This document shows, in pieces, positions 1-7,278 of a stretch of DNA of 18,808 nt. The notes under the pieces are model-generated. The model was not told where the DNA came from, ran no database searches, and was given only the letters and a program-made list of their open reading frames with translations. The stretch lies in NCBI GenBank assembly GCA_023409675.1, contig JAEYRC010000053.1:1-18808 (forward strand), written 5' to 3'. Position numbers and translations under genes: made by a program. Every line of letters starts with the position of its first letter. The first letter of the stretch is position 1. The stretch is from Bacteroidota bacterium (lineage in GTDB: Bacteria > Bacteroidota > Bacteroidia > Chitinophagales > Chitinophagaceae).

Positions 1-2
1 AT

Positions 3-122
3 CTTGAGGTGAAGCAGGCTTTCTTTGATAAGATCAGGTATCATGTTGACAAGCTGGAATTACTGGTCGGAGATCAGTACTGGCAGTTGCCCAAATACCG
101 GGAAATGCTTTTCCTGCGCTAG
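3..122 (+). CDS. Glutamine synthetase type III, C-terminal end (partial)
   Basis: Only the last 39 codons are inside the window, read in the frame beginning at base 3 and ending in TAG at 120-122. The translation contains RYHVDKLELLV followed by LPKYREMLFLR, which matches from memory the conserved C-terminus of type III (GlnN-type) glutamine synthetases: a helical region with a D-x-L-E pattern, then W-x-L-P-K-Y-R-E-M-L-F at the very end. These large homohexameric enzymes make glutamine from glutamate, ammonia and ATP in the cytoplasm and are typical of Bacteroidota. The catalytic core lies upstream of the window. An intrinsic terminator follows 22 bases after the stop, so this is the end of its transcript. 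The family call rests on a short stretch but the motif is distinctive. Confidence 0.7.
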   Translation, partial: LEVKQAFFDKIRYHVDKLELLVGDQYWQLPKYREMLFLR

Positions 123-144
123 GCTTAGCATTAAAACATACATC

Positions 145-177
145 AAGACCGGTTCTTTAAGAGCCGGTCTTTTTTTT
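145..177 (+). terminator. Intrinsic terminator after the glutamine synthetase gene
   Basis: A 12-bp stem (AAGACCGGTTCT at 145-156 pairing with AGAGCCGGTCTT at 160-171, with one G-T pair) closes a 3-base TTA loop and runs into seven Ts (171-177). This is a textbook Rho-independent terminator for the plus strand. The minus-strand GNAT gene ends at 192 and would also transcribe into this hairpin, but that orientation lacks a U-tract. Confidence 0.9.
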
Positions 178-191
178 ATTATGCTTAAAGA

Positions 192-701
192 TCATCTGCG
201 GTTTTGAAAAGTCGCGCGGGTAAGCCGGTATACCGCACACACATCCTTTCCGAACCTGCGGATCTCCAAAAACTCAAATCCCAAGCGTTCGTAGAACCGC
301 CGGGCCGCCGTATTTTGTTCCAGGGGATCGATCCAAATTTCCATTACCTCAGGACTTGCAAAACACCTGGACAGGGCTTCCCGCATCATTAAGGTTCCAT
401 ACCCTTTATTGAGGTTTTCCTGTTCACCGATCCAGATATCAATAGCTCTTTTGCCACCCCCCACTTCTCCCCAATAGCCCGAATCTTCGAACTGCGGATC
501 AATGATCTGAACAAATCCTATCGGCTTACCATTGAGTTCCGCGATTAGCTGTTGCCGCCATGAAGGTTTGAATTTCAATTCATTTTCCCATTGCCAGTCA
601 TCATTCGGATCACTGGCTATGATATGAGGTTGCTCATCCCAATATTGTAATACATCCTTATCGGACGGCATGGCTTCACGAAGCTGTATAGAGGATAACA
701 T
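192..701 (-). CDS. GNAT family N-acetyltransferase, AAC(6')-like
   Basis: This 169-aa protein has the GNAT fold signature. The acetyl-CoA pyrophosphate loop is at NKGYGT (residues 98-103), and the C-terminal motif B is DPLEQNTAARRFYERLGF (125-142). The N-terminal half, with LNGKPIGFVQ at 57-66 and an IDIWIGE strand at 87-93, resembles the Acetyltransf_8/aminoglycoside 6'-N-acetyltransferase subgroup. Such enzymes transfer acetyl groups to amines using acetyl-CoA in the cytoplasm. The substrate is not known, and the resemblance alone does not make it a resistance gene. It is the last gene of a minus-strand run, 81 bases after the DUF6157 gene. The ATG start at 699-701 fits the family length. 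Confidence 0.85.
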   Translation of the reverse strand: MLSSIQLREAMPSDKDVLQYWDEQPHIIASDPNDDWQWENELKFKPSWRQQLIAELNGKPIGFVQIIDPQFEDSGYWGEVGGGKRAIDIWIGEQENLNKGYGTLMMREALSRCFASPEVMEIWIDPLEQNTAARRFYERLGFEFLEIRRFGKDVCAVYRLTRATFQNRR

Positions 702-782
702 ATGCTATTATACTATGCGCGATTAACAAATCCCTGTACATCATTCATATAATACACTGAAACTGCCGCACACTCTGCAGCA

Positions 783-1187
783 TCATTTTTTGGAAGAGCG
801 CATCGCCTTTAATTTAGTAATGCCGCTGTCATTAAGAAACTGCCGGTATTCTTCGGACTCCATTGGGTACAGGGCCATCTTACCATTTTCATTGAAATGT
901 ATTCCAAACCCATACTGCTTTGGAATTGGGGAAGCCCGGAAACAGGGCTGAGCTTTGGAAAAAAACGATTCCCGGTCTTTGCTATTTGTAGTGTTTGCAT
1001 TATTCCGTTCAGCATACACCTTAAACAATACATCATCGGAACTGTATTTATAGGGATTTCCTGCAATCAATTCGTATTGTATTTGCGCAACAGTTCGTTT
1101 ATCCTTCGCTGTTGGGTGAATAGCGCTGATAGCTTTAGTATCAGGAGCTACTTCGATGAAGGTATTGTAGTAATTGGTAGTATGCAT
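783..1187 (-). CDS. DUF6157 family protein
   Basis: This 134-aa soluble protein without signal peptide or membrane segment matches, from memory, a family recorded as DUF6157. The pattern is M-H-[TS]-T-N-Y-[YF]-N-T-F-I-E-V-A at the N-terminus, then TVAQIQYEL, NPYKYSSDDVLF, a central FFSKAQPCFRASP (residues 76-88), YGFGIHFNENGK and a C-terminal KAMRS. The near-invariant QPCxRASP and YGxGIH blocks suggest a conserved site, but no function is known to me. It begins 26 bases after the stop of the small membrane protein, so it is probably in the same operon as that gene and the Pr6Pr-like gene. Confidence 0.8.
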   Translation of the reverse strand: MHTTNYYNTFIEVAPDTKAISAIHPTAKDKRTVAQIQYELIAGNPYKYSSDDVLFKVYAERNNANTTNSKDRESFFSKAQPCFRASPIPKQYGFGIHFNENGKMALYPMESEEYRQFLNDSGITKLKAMRSSKK

Positions 1188-1213
1188 ATGATTGGAATTA
1201 TATTATTTACCCG

Positions 1214-1600
1214 CTACTTGTTATTAAAGCGGCTCAGTAAAATCACGAGCAGGGCTGCTACAAAGGTAACCGGCTGCATCCAGGAAACCAGTCCGATTAT
1301 CCATACCTGCACCATGATCCAGAATGCCAGAACAATTCCGCTTATGAGTGCTGCCCTGAAGGCAAACTGCTTATTTCCGAACAAGGCAACAGCAGAAAAA
1401 AGGCTGAGCCCTCCAATAATAATTAGTAGATAAAGAGAAGGCACTCTGTATGTTTCAAATGGCGATCCATCAAGCCATTCTACCGACAACCCCTCTGCTC
1501 CGGCTAATCCATACCATCCCCCGGCAAATGCATTCACCGCTATTAACAGCAGTATTATTCCTAAAATATTCCTGCGGTTTCTTATGGTATTCTTTTTCAT
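1214..1600 (-). CDS. Small four-helix integral membrane protein, unknown
   Basis: This 128-aa protein has four hydrophobic stretches: about residues 12-32, 54-76 (LYLLIIIGGLSLFSAVALFG), 80-103 and 108-124. A basic N-terminus precedes the first helix. I do not recognise the family. Its ATG overlaps the stop codon of the upstream Pr6Pr-like gene by four bases (ATGA at 1597-1600), so the two are translationally coupled and probably act together in the inner membrane. DUF6157 follows 26 bases later. Confidence 0.75.
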   Translation of the reverse strand: MKKNTIRNRRNILGIILLLIAVNAFAGGWYGLAGAEGLSVEWLDGSPFETYRVPSLYLLIIIGGLSLFSAVALFGNKQFAFRAALISGIVLAFWIMVQVWIIGLVSWMQPVTFVAALLVILLSRFNNK

Positions 1601-2226
1601 TCTTCCAATGAGTTTTTGATGACTGTCTTTGAGCCTGTCTTACGACTGCCGGCATATATCAGTATCGTGGATAACAGAATAAAACCTGCGAGCAGCAATC
1701 CACTGTTCATTAACACCTGCCTTAAGCCGATCTGAGGGACCTGTAAAAAAGGATAGGGATAAAATCCTGAAATATTTCCCCTGATGAGGATATACAACAG
1801 GTAAACCAATGGATATATTAACCAGCCGGGAACCATACTGTATTTCAACTCGTGTTTTCGTTCATAAGCGATCCAGTAAAAAAACACCAGCAATGGATTT
1901 ACAGAATGTAACAGTTCATCAACCCACTGCTGAAGGCCGGTGGGTTCCCAGAGTTTGCGCAAGACCAGCTGGTAAACCAGTCCCACAACAAAAATATATA
2001 AGGTTAAGGCGGTAAGCCATCCGGGCTGCCGCGTCCATGAACGCTCAAAAAATGCGGCCGTAAAATAAACCGCGCAAAGCGTATTGGTTAAAATGGTGAA
2101 ATAACTGAAAAACCGGATCAGGGTTTCCCCTATTGGAAACACCCGATTTTGAAGCATAAGGAAGAGCTGCAGCATTACGGCTGTCCATAGCAGTAATAGG
2201 AGTATCCCACTGAAGACTTTTTTCAT
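1597..2226 (-). CDS. Pr6Pr family (FAR-17a/AIG1-like) membrane protein
   Basis: This 209-aa protein has about six transmembrane helices. It resembles the bacterial Pr6Pr/FAR-17a/AIG1-like family: FFSYFTILTNTLCAVYF after the first helix (residues about 39-55), RKLWEPTGLQQWVDELLHSVNP (about 90-111) with a conserved WxDxxLH-type block, and WLIYPLVYLLYILIRG (about 135-150) followed by GFYPYPFL. Eukaryotic relatives include FAHFA hydrolases whose catalytic residues lie in the membrane, so a hydrolase role is possible, but that is inference. It is the first gene of a minus-strand operon and is coupled by ATGA to the next gene. An inverted repeat sits one base upstream of its ATG. Confidence 0.75.
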   Translation of the reverse strand: MKKVFSGILLLLLWTAVMLQLFLMLQNRVFPIGETLIRFFSYFTILTNTLCAVYFTAAFFERSWTRQPGWLTALTLYIFVVGLVYQLVLRKLWEPTGLQQWVDELLHSVNPLLVFFYWIAYERKHELKYSMVPGWLIYPLVYLLYILIRGNISGFYPYPFLQVPQIGLRQVLMNSGLLLAGFILLSTILIYAGSRKTGSKTVIKNSLEE

Positions 2227-2227
2227 G

Positions 2228-2243
2228 GTAATGACATCATTAC
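2228..2243. promoter_or_regulatory. Inverted repeat abutting the Pr6Pr-like start codon
   Basis: GTAATGA-CA-TCATTAC is a perfect 7+7 inverted repeat with a 2-base centre, one base upstream of the ATG of the minus-strand gene. The 2-base loop is too short for a stable RNA hairpin, so a protein-binding operator is the more natural reading. No regulator gene is adjacent, and chance in AT-rich DNA remains possible. Confidence 0.35.
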
Positions 2244-2396
2244 ATTTCAGTAAAAAGGCTGTTCAATAGGGCGAGTGGAAGAAGGCTTACTGCAGATTCT
2301 CAAAATTTTCCCGCAGCATCCTCTCCTATGATGGTATCCATCGTTTCACTACCGGTTGCTATTCTAAGTTAACCCATCCCGGTGAATTATCACACG

Positions 2397-4835
2397 TTAA
2401 AACTCGATAATAAATCCCAGGGTAGGCAGAATTACGGCATCATTATTTAACAATACCAGCGGGCTGGCATTGCTGCCATCGGCTGCAACAGGAAGTCCAT
2501 CGGTAGTGATAAATTCAAGTGTATTGAGATCACGTTCAAAGGTATATTGCGGATAGGCTGGTGATTTTGCACCCCACCAGTTGGAGACATCCAGGAACAC
2601 ATCCAGCGTAATCTTTTTGAAATTCCATTTTTTATCGATGCGCACATCACTGCTGGAGAACGACTGGAGCCGCTGGGTATTGAATCGGGTATAGTCGAGT
2701 AAGCCCTGTCCCTGCGTCAGGTAATTCTGGCGGCTTTCCATCAGGTCGAAAGGAGTATAAGGCGCACCGCCCTGAAATCGGTACTTCAGGCCAAGTTCCC
2801 AGTTTCGGGGAAATTTGTATCCGAAGGTAGCACTAACCAGATGGCGGTTATCCCAGGAGCTTGGCTGCAATCGTCCATCGCGGTTGCTGAATTTACTATG
2901 AAACCAGGTATAGCTGAAAATACCAAACATTCGGCGGGTCAATTTTTGCTGCGCGAAAAATTCAATTCCGTAGGTACGTCCTGTACCGGTGGGCTGTACG
3001 GGCTCATTGCCCACAACATTGAAATCCGCGCCCTGGTTATTAATACTGATGCCGTCGCGCAGGGTAACCGGTACATTATTATAGTCCTTTAAAAATCCTT
3101 CCAGTGTAAACCGGGTGGTAGAGCGGGGTAGAAATTCGAGTCCGCCGGCATAATGCACATTAGTGATGTAATCACTGCCCAGGTTAACCAGTTTATTATC
3201 ACGGTCGCGAAAACCCAAAATCGTATAAGGGTTGAGTTTGGCGTACCGTCCCACAGTGGCATTCAGGTTCCATTTATCGGCAAGCACAAAACTGAGGGCG
3301 ATCCTGGGAGACAGTGCCCTGGAAGGATCCCCACCATTGTTGGTAACTGAATTTATATCTGTTCTTATTCCTGCACTCAGGCCCAGGCGTTCATCAAACA
3401 GTCGTTTTCCAAATTGAAAGAAAGCACCGCCTTTAAAAAAATCGAGGTTGCTGGAATAGAGGAACCGATCTTCGGGTTGGGTACCAACCGCTGCTCTTCT
3501 ACGGATATTATTATCGGCAGAAAACTGCACATACTGGGCCATGGCGCCATAGCTGATTTTCCATCCGTTTACCGTATTATTGATCTCCAGCCGCAGCTTA
3601 TTTTCCGCTTCTCCGGAGTTGGTACGAAAGCGGAGTTTTGATTCATCAGTTTCAGCATTATCGTCATATTTCTGAATATCATTGCTCAGCAGGTTTCGGC
3701 TGGCCGACAAGAGCCAAAATCCGTTTTTACCGGTTCTTCTGTACGATGCACCGACAGCATAACTTTTTTGTTCTATGGATGGAACCTGGTTTAATGTATA
3801 TAATTTATCCTGTGTCAATTCGCGGATAGTACCAAAACCGAACTGATCAATCGCGCCGACGCCAAGAAATGTCAGGGTGCTGCGTGTATCGGGCTTGTAG
3901 GTGACTTTATACTGAAAGTCCCAGTAGTTGGGCCGAATAGGAAGATCGATAGCGGAAAAGAGCAATTGAAGATAACTTCGCCGTGCGGAAACCAGGTATG
4001 TAAGATTCTGATTCTTATTTAAAGGCCCTTCCAGTGTAGCCGCCAGTTCGGTTGCGCTCAGGCGTACGTTTCCTTGTGTCTGGTTCGGATTACCGGTTTT
4101 TTGCCTGAATTCAAAAACACTCGATAAAGCATTATCATATTTTGCATCGAAGGCACTCGCCGAAAGCTTTACATCTTCGATAAAGGAAACATTCAGTATT
4201 CCGGTAGGTCCTCCCCCACTACCCTGAGTGGCAAAGTGATTGATTACGGGAATCTCTATTCCATCAAGATAAAAAACATTTTCAGCGGGCCCACCACCAC
4301 GGATGATTATGTCATTTCGGTAACCACCTACACTACCCGAAGATCCACCTACGCCGGGCAGCGAATTGATGACCCGGCTGATATCGAAATTACCACCCGG
4401 ATTGGTTTTTATTTCTTCGGAACTCAGGCGCTGAACACTTAAGGGCGTTTCCAACGTTGCGGCCCGGGCCGACCTGCGGGTAGCAGTCACCACAACCGCA
4501 TCCTGCAAACCTTCTTCAGGCTGAAGTTCAAATGAGATTTCATATTCGTTTCCACTTGTAACCGGAATATTGTATCGGATCAATTCGCGATAACCCACGA
4601 AAGTGGCTTTCAATGCATAGGAGCCCACAGGGATGCCCTGCAATCGAAATCGCCCGCTGGAATCCGTGGAAGTTGCCAGGCTAAAACTGTCGATTGAAAC
4701 TGTAGCTCCGGCCAAAGGAAGTTTAGTGTCTGCATCCAGCACAAGCCCGGAGATACTTCCCGTATTCTGGGCATTTGCGGCTAATGAAGAAAGTAGAACA
4801 ACACAACCTAAAAGTAACCGGTAAAAATGATTCAT
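2397..4835 (-). CDS. TonB-dependent receptor with carboxypeptidase-regulatory-like domain
   Basis: This 812-aa outer-membrane receptor imports an unidentified ligand using TonB energy. The ATG at 4833-4835 was chosen because it begins directly with a signal peptide (MNHFYRLLLGCVVLLSSLAA, cleavage after NAQ). The longer open frame starts at TTG (4871) and adds 12 non-signal residues. Domain order: signal peptide to about 23, CarboxypepD_reg-like domain about 25-110 (GSISGLVLDADTKLPLAGA), plug domain about 115-235 (VVVTATRR, then IIIRGGGPAENVFYLDGIE), then a 22-strand barrel ending in an aromatic-rich C-terminal strand (LGFIIEF). There is no SusD partner, so this is not a classical glycan (SusCD) locus. 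The upstream esterase, 136 bases away on the same strand, suggests an ester-containing ligand such as a siderophore. Confidence 0.9.
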   Translation of the reverse strand: MNHFYRLLLGCVVLLSSLAANAQNTGSISGLVLDADTKLPLAGATVSIDSFSLATSTDSSGRFRLQGIPVGSYALKATFVGYRELIRYNIPVTSGNEYEISFELQPEEGLQDAVVVTATRRSARAATLETPLSVQRLSSEEIKTNPGGNFDISRVINSLPGVGGSSGSVGGYRNDIIIRGGGPAENVFYLDGIEIPVINHFATQGSGGGPTGILNVSFIEDVKLSASAFDAKYDNALSSVFEFRQKTGNPNQTQGNVRLSATELAATLEGPLNKNQNLTYLVSARRSYLQLLFSAIDLPIRPNYWDFQYKVTYKPDTRSTLTFLGVGAIDQFGFGTIRELTQDKLYTLNQVPSIEQKSYAVGASYRRTGKNGFWLLSASRNLLSNDIQKYDDNAETDESKLRFRTNSGEAENKLRLEINNTVNGWKISYGAMAQYVQFSADNNIRRRAAVGTQPEDRFLYSSNLDFFKGGAFFQFGKRLFDERLGLSAGIRTDINSVTNNGGDPSRALSPRIALSFVLADKWNLNATVGRYAKLNPYTILGFRDRDNKLVNLGSDYITNVHYAGGLEFLPRSTTRFTLEGFLKDYNNVPVTLRDGISINNQGADFNVVGNEPVQPTGTGRTYGIEFFAQQKLTRRMFGIFSYTWFHSKFSNRDGRLQPSSWDNRHLVSATFGYKFPRNWELGLKYRFQGGAPYTPFDLMESRQNYLTQGQGLLDYTRFNTQRLQSFSSSDVRIDKKWNFKKITLDVFLDVSNWWGAKSPAYPQYTFERDLNTLEFITTDGLPVAADGSNASPLVLLNNDAVILPTLGFIIEF

Positions 4836-4971
4836 AGAAAGGCAGTTGAATGGCGAATTTTTGACATGCAAAATTGAAACATAAAATGATTATTTATGCC
4901 GACCGAAAAACATTAACAGCGTATTAAGCAATGTAATTGCTGAGGAGGGAGCTATAAAAACCAGGCCATTG

Positions 4972-5826
4972 CTATTTTTGAAAAAGCGCCCGGAAGGCAT
5001 TGAAGACGGATTGATGTGTTATGGTCGCGTGATTTTCTCCGGGCAGATAATCAAAGACAATTTTCAGATGCCTATTGTTTAATGCGCTTAGTTTTTCCGC
5101 CAGCAGGTTGGCATCTACTTCCATAACCCGGGGAAGCCGGCCGGGGGTAAGACCTTCTTTACCCACTCCTATGTAAATGGCTACAGGAGCCCGTTGAGCG
5201 GAAGCCAAAAGAGTAAAGGATTCATTGAGTATAGAACCGTTATTCCACCATATACTCGGACTGATAATAATATAGCGGTTAAACAATTTTGGATTTTGTT
5301 CAAGTATGGTGGTTGCCAATAATCCGCCCAGCGACTGCCCGATAAGGGTTGATTCATCAGAGGTATTGAATTTTGCCTGGATGTACGGCTTCACTTCCTT
5401 TTCAAGGAAATCAATAAATGCGGATGAACCTCCAGATTGCGGATAGTCATTCCGGTCTTCAGCATCCGTAAGTGGAAAGGTAAAATCACGCAGGCGGTTG
5501 GTATTACCAATACCCACCACAATGCTGGGCGGCAATTGATCTACCCAGGGAAAATTCAGGAATTGTACTAAACCTGCTACATGAATAAAATCCTCATCCG
5601 CTGAACCATCAAGCAGATAGATCACCGGATAGCCGGCACTATCTGCGGAATAGCCGGATGGAAGATAGATATTAAGCACCCTGTTTTCCATGGTGTGACG
5701 GGAATACAGGGAATGTACTTCTCCAAGTATAAATGGCCTGACAGCAGTATCCGAAACAACAGTTCCCGAACGAGCATAGGCAGAACCTGTAAGCATTAAA
5801 AAAACAATAGCGAGGAAGAAGCGCAT
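4972..5826 (-). CDS. Secreted alpha/beta-hydrolase esterase (EstD/IroE type)
   Basis: This 284-aa protein has an N-terminal signal peptide (MRFFLAIVFLMLTGSAYA). It has the layout of the putative-esterase family (COG2819; IroE, BesA, esterase D). NRVLNIYLPSGY is at 48-59, YPVIYLLDG at 66-74, the nucleophile elbow G-Q-S-L-G-G puts Ser165 at the catalytic position, SPSIWWNN is at 189-196, and GENHATI supplies His266. IroE-like enzymes hydrolyse trilactone siderophores in the periplasm with a Ser-His dyad, and others cleave acyl or feruloyl esters. The gene starts 15 bases after the OsmC stop and lies upstream of a TonB receptor, which fits periplasmic processing of an imported ligand. The substrate is inferred from context only. 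Confidence 0.85.
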   Translation of the reverse strand: MRFFLAIVFLMLTGSAYARSGTVVSDTAVRPFILGEVHSLYSRHTMENRVLNIYLPSGYSADSAGYPVIYLLDGSADEDFIHVAGLVQFLNFPWVDQLPPSIVVGIGNTNRLRDFTFPLTDAEDRNDYPQSGGSSAFIDFLEKEVKPYIQAKFNTSDESTLIGQSLGGLLATTILEQNPKLFNRYIIISPSIWWNNGSILNESFTLLASAQRAPVAIYIGVGKEGLTPGRLPRVMEVDANLLAEKLSALNNRHLKIVFDYLPGENHATITHQSVFNAFRALFQK

Positions 5827-5841
5827 GAGCGGGAATTTAAA

Positions 5842-6318
5842 TTAACCGGAACGTCTACCCGAAATTAAGGGTTTGTGCTCAACCGTAATATTCAGCGAGT
5901 TTGCAATAAAACAATGCTTATTGGCTTCCGCATGAAGAGCATGCGCCCTTTCAATCATATCCGGATCCGCTATTGTAACTTCAGGATGAAGGACAACGGC
6001 AGTAAATCTGCCTCCGGTACCGGATTCCGTCATTACACCTTCAGCATTATCCTCATAGGACAGTACAACAATATGGTTGACTGCACAGAGGTGAAGGTAC
6101 CATAGCATATGACATGATGAAATCGAGCTAAGGAATAATTCTTCAGGATTATATTTTTTTTCATCACCGCGGAAGGCGGGGTCTGAAGAACAATGAATAT
6201 CAACTTTTGAACCAGCAGTGATCGTATGACTACGCTCATAACCTGTATACGATCGGGTACCTTCGCCGGTATTTCCTGTCCAGCGGCATTGTATTGTGTA
6301 ATGATGTGTTGACGACAT
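5842..6318 (-). CDS. OsmC family peroxidase-like protein
   Basis: This 158-aa cytoplasmic protein belongs to the OsmC/Ohr superfamily, thiol peroxidases that reduce organic hydroperoxides. NPEELFLSSISSCHMLWYL (residues 57-75) carries the first conserved Cys69. The second, Cys136, is in EANKHCFIANSLN (131-143), so both catalytic cysteines are present. The length and the terminal strand NITVEHKP are normal for the family. The next gene in transcription order, the esterase, starts 15 bases downstream, so the two are likely co-transcribed. No clear TAnnTTTG box was found on the minus strand in the 192 bases upstream. Confidence 0.9.
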   Translation of the reverse strand: MSSTHHYTIQCRWTGNTGEGTRSYTGYERSHTITAGSKVDIHCSSDPAFRGDEKKYNPEELFLSSISSCHMLWYLHLCAVNHIVVLSYEDNAEGVMTESGTGGRFTAVVLHPEVTIADPDMIERAHALHAEANKHCFIANSLNITVEHKPLISGRRSG

Positions 6319-6387
6319 TTGAAAAAACAGTTATAAGTGGATATAGATACGTTTATTTTTTTGAATTATCAGGTCGAAAGGGCAACC

Positions 6388-6418
6388 TTTGGAGGCACCC
6401 AGGGTAACATTACTTTTG
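6388..6418 (+). promoter_or_regulatory. Candidate Bacteroidota promoter with no plus-strand gene downstream
   Basis: TTTG (6388-6391), 19 bases, then TACTTTTG (6411-6418): an exact match to the -33 TTTG / -7 TAnnTTTG arrangement known for the Bacteroidota primary sigma factor. It points rightwards in the gap between osmC and the SRPBCC gene, both of which are on the minus strand. It could drive an RNA antisense to the SRPBCC gene, or it may be chance. Confidence 0.35.
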
Positions 6419-6510
6419 TATAATCCATTGCATCAATCCAATCCCTTATAGTAGCATTTTATTTACGCAATCATTCAGGGGTATACCTATACGCGCAATC
6501 TAATCCATTT

Positions 6511-7011
6511 TCAGGATCTGGATGACAGGAGCTTATCCAGGTTCTGTAACCCAGCGGTAAAGCCTTCACGGAAGTTCATCTGCATAACTTTATGCATGTC
6601 TTCAGTGGTATCATAATCAATGGTGATACGTACCAGCGTAAGTGCATCTTTAGGCATAAATTCAACTGTCCAGATCATAGCGGGAAGCGATTCATCTTTT
6701 ATTCCGTTTTCATCACAAAAACAATCGCGGCTTACGAACTTTTCTCCTGTTTGGATTTGTAAAAAATCAGCACGGCTCCAGTTTCTGGTTCCATCGGGCC
6801 CAGCCATGGCATAAATCCAGCTACCGCCTTCCCGGAAATCCATGTTTTTCGTTTCAGCTTTCCATGGCTCAGGAGCCCACCACTGATTCAGTAAAGAGGG
6901 TATAGTCCAGGCATTCCAGACATCCGCAGGTGCTGCCTGGAACACCCGTTCAATATATAATTTCTTTGCCGGCGAATCGATGTTGAACAAAAAATGTGTA
7001 TTTGTATTCAT
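6511..7011 (-). CDS. SRPBCC / AHSA1 (Aha1 C-terminal-like) domain protein
   Basis: This 166-aa protein has the START/SRPBCC helix-grip fold seen in AHSA1-type proteins. IERVFQAAPADVWNAWTIPSLLNQWWAPEPW (20-50) is the hallmark N-terminal strand-helix with W-x-P. F-R-E-G-G-S-W is at 59-65, WTVEFMPKDALTLVRITID at 114-132, and the C-terminal helix is at MNFREGFTAGLQNLDKLL (145-162). These small proteins bind hydrophobic ligands or act as co-chaperones; the ligand is unknown. The inner ATG at 7009-7011 was preferred to the ATG at 7038 because the extra nine residues are outside the usual family start. In Bacteroidota such genes are often paired with an ArsR-type regulator, which is absent here. Confidence 0.85.
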   Translation of the reverse strand: MNTNTHFLFNIDSPAKKLYIERVFQAAPADVWNAWTIPSLLNQWWAPEPWKAETKNMDFREGGSWIYAMAGPDGTRNWSRADFLQIQTGEKFVSRDCFCDENGIKDESLPAMIWTVEFMPKDALTLVRITIDYDTTEDMHKVMQMNFREGFTAGLQNLDKLLSSRS

Positions 7012-7133
7012 GATGCCTGATTTTGAAACCCATATCATTTACGTTTCAGACTGAACGGGCTATTCGTAAATGAACGGTCTTTAAACGAAAAAGATGAAAA
7101 ATAAGAAACCTTACTTAGGCAACCATTCGGCTG

Positions 7134-7141
7134 CAAATGTA
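7134..7141 (-). promoter_or_regulatory. Possible -7 box for the SRPBCC gene
   Basis: The minus strand reads TACATTTG here, an exact TAnnTTTG -7 box about 120 bases upstream of the SRPBCC ATG. No TTG is present at the expected 19-21-base spacing upstream, so support is weak. Confidence 0.2.
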
Positions 7142-7187
7142 AAATAATATCCGAATTGTTATGGTCAGATATTTTTTTTAGATTGAG

Positions 7188-7218
7188 TTGATTACGCCAT
7201 GTCAACCGTTCAATTTTG
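7188..7218 (+). promoter_or_regulatory. Possible promoter of the outer-membrane barrel gene
   Basis: TTG (7188-7190), 20 bases, then CAATTTTG (7211-7218), one mismatch from TAnnTTTG. It lies about 60 bases upstream of the chosen ATG at 7279, a normal 5' leader length. Confidence 0.35.
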
Positions 7219-7278
7219 AATTTCTGCCGCTCAGCAAATCGCGGCTTGTCAGCAGTTTCCGTATCAATAACTTACCGG

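Noticed and set aside
192..701. Aminoglycoside resistance gene
   Set aside because: The protein resembles the AAC(6') subgroup of GNAT enzymes, but the substrate cannot be told from sequence by eye, and the context is a chromosomal operon of unknown function.
897..1433. A 178-codon plus-strand open frame
   Set aside because: It is antisense to the DUF6157 gene and the small membrane protein, both with clear family or membrane-protein character; its own translation has no domain pattern.
2841..4824. Several 60-83-codon plus-strand frames
   Set aside because: All lie antisense inside the TonB-dependent receptor and show no recognisable protein features.
6377..6390. Short hairpin AAAGG-GCAA-CCTTT
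   Set aside because: A 5-bp stem with a GNRA-type loop is too short to support a call; it overlaps the candidate promoter and is mentioned only as context.
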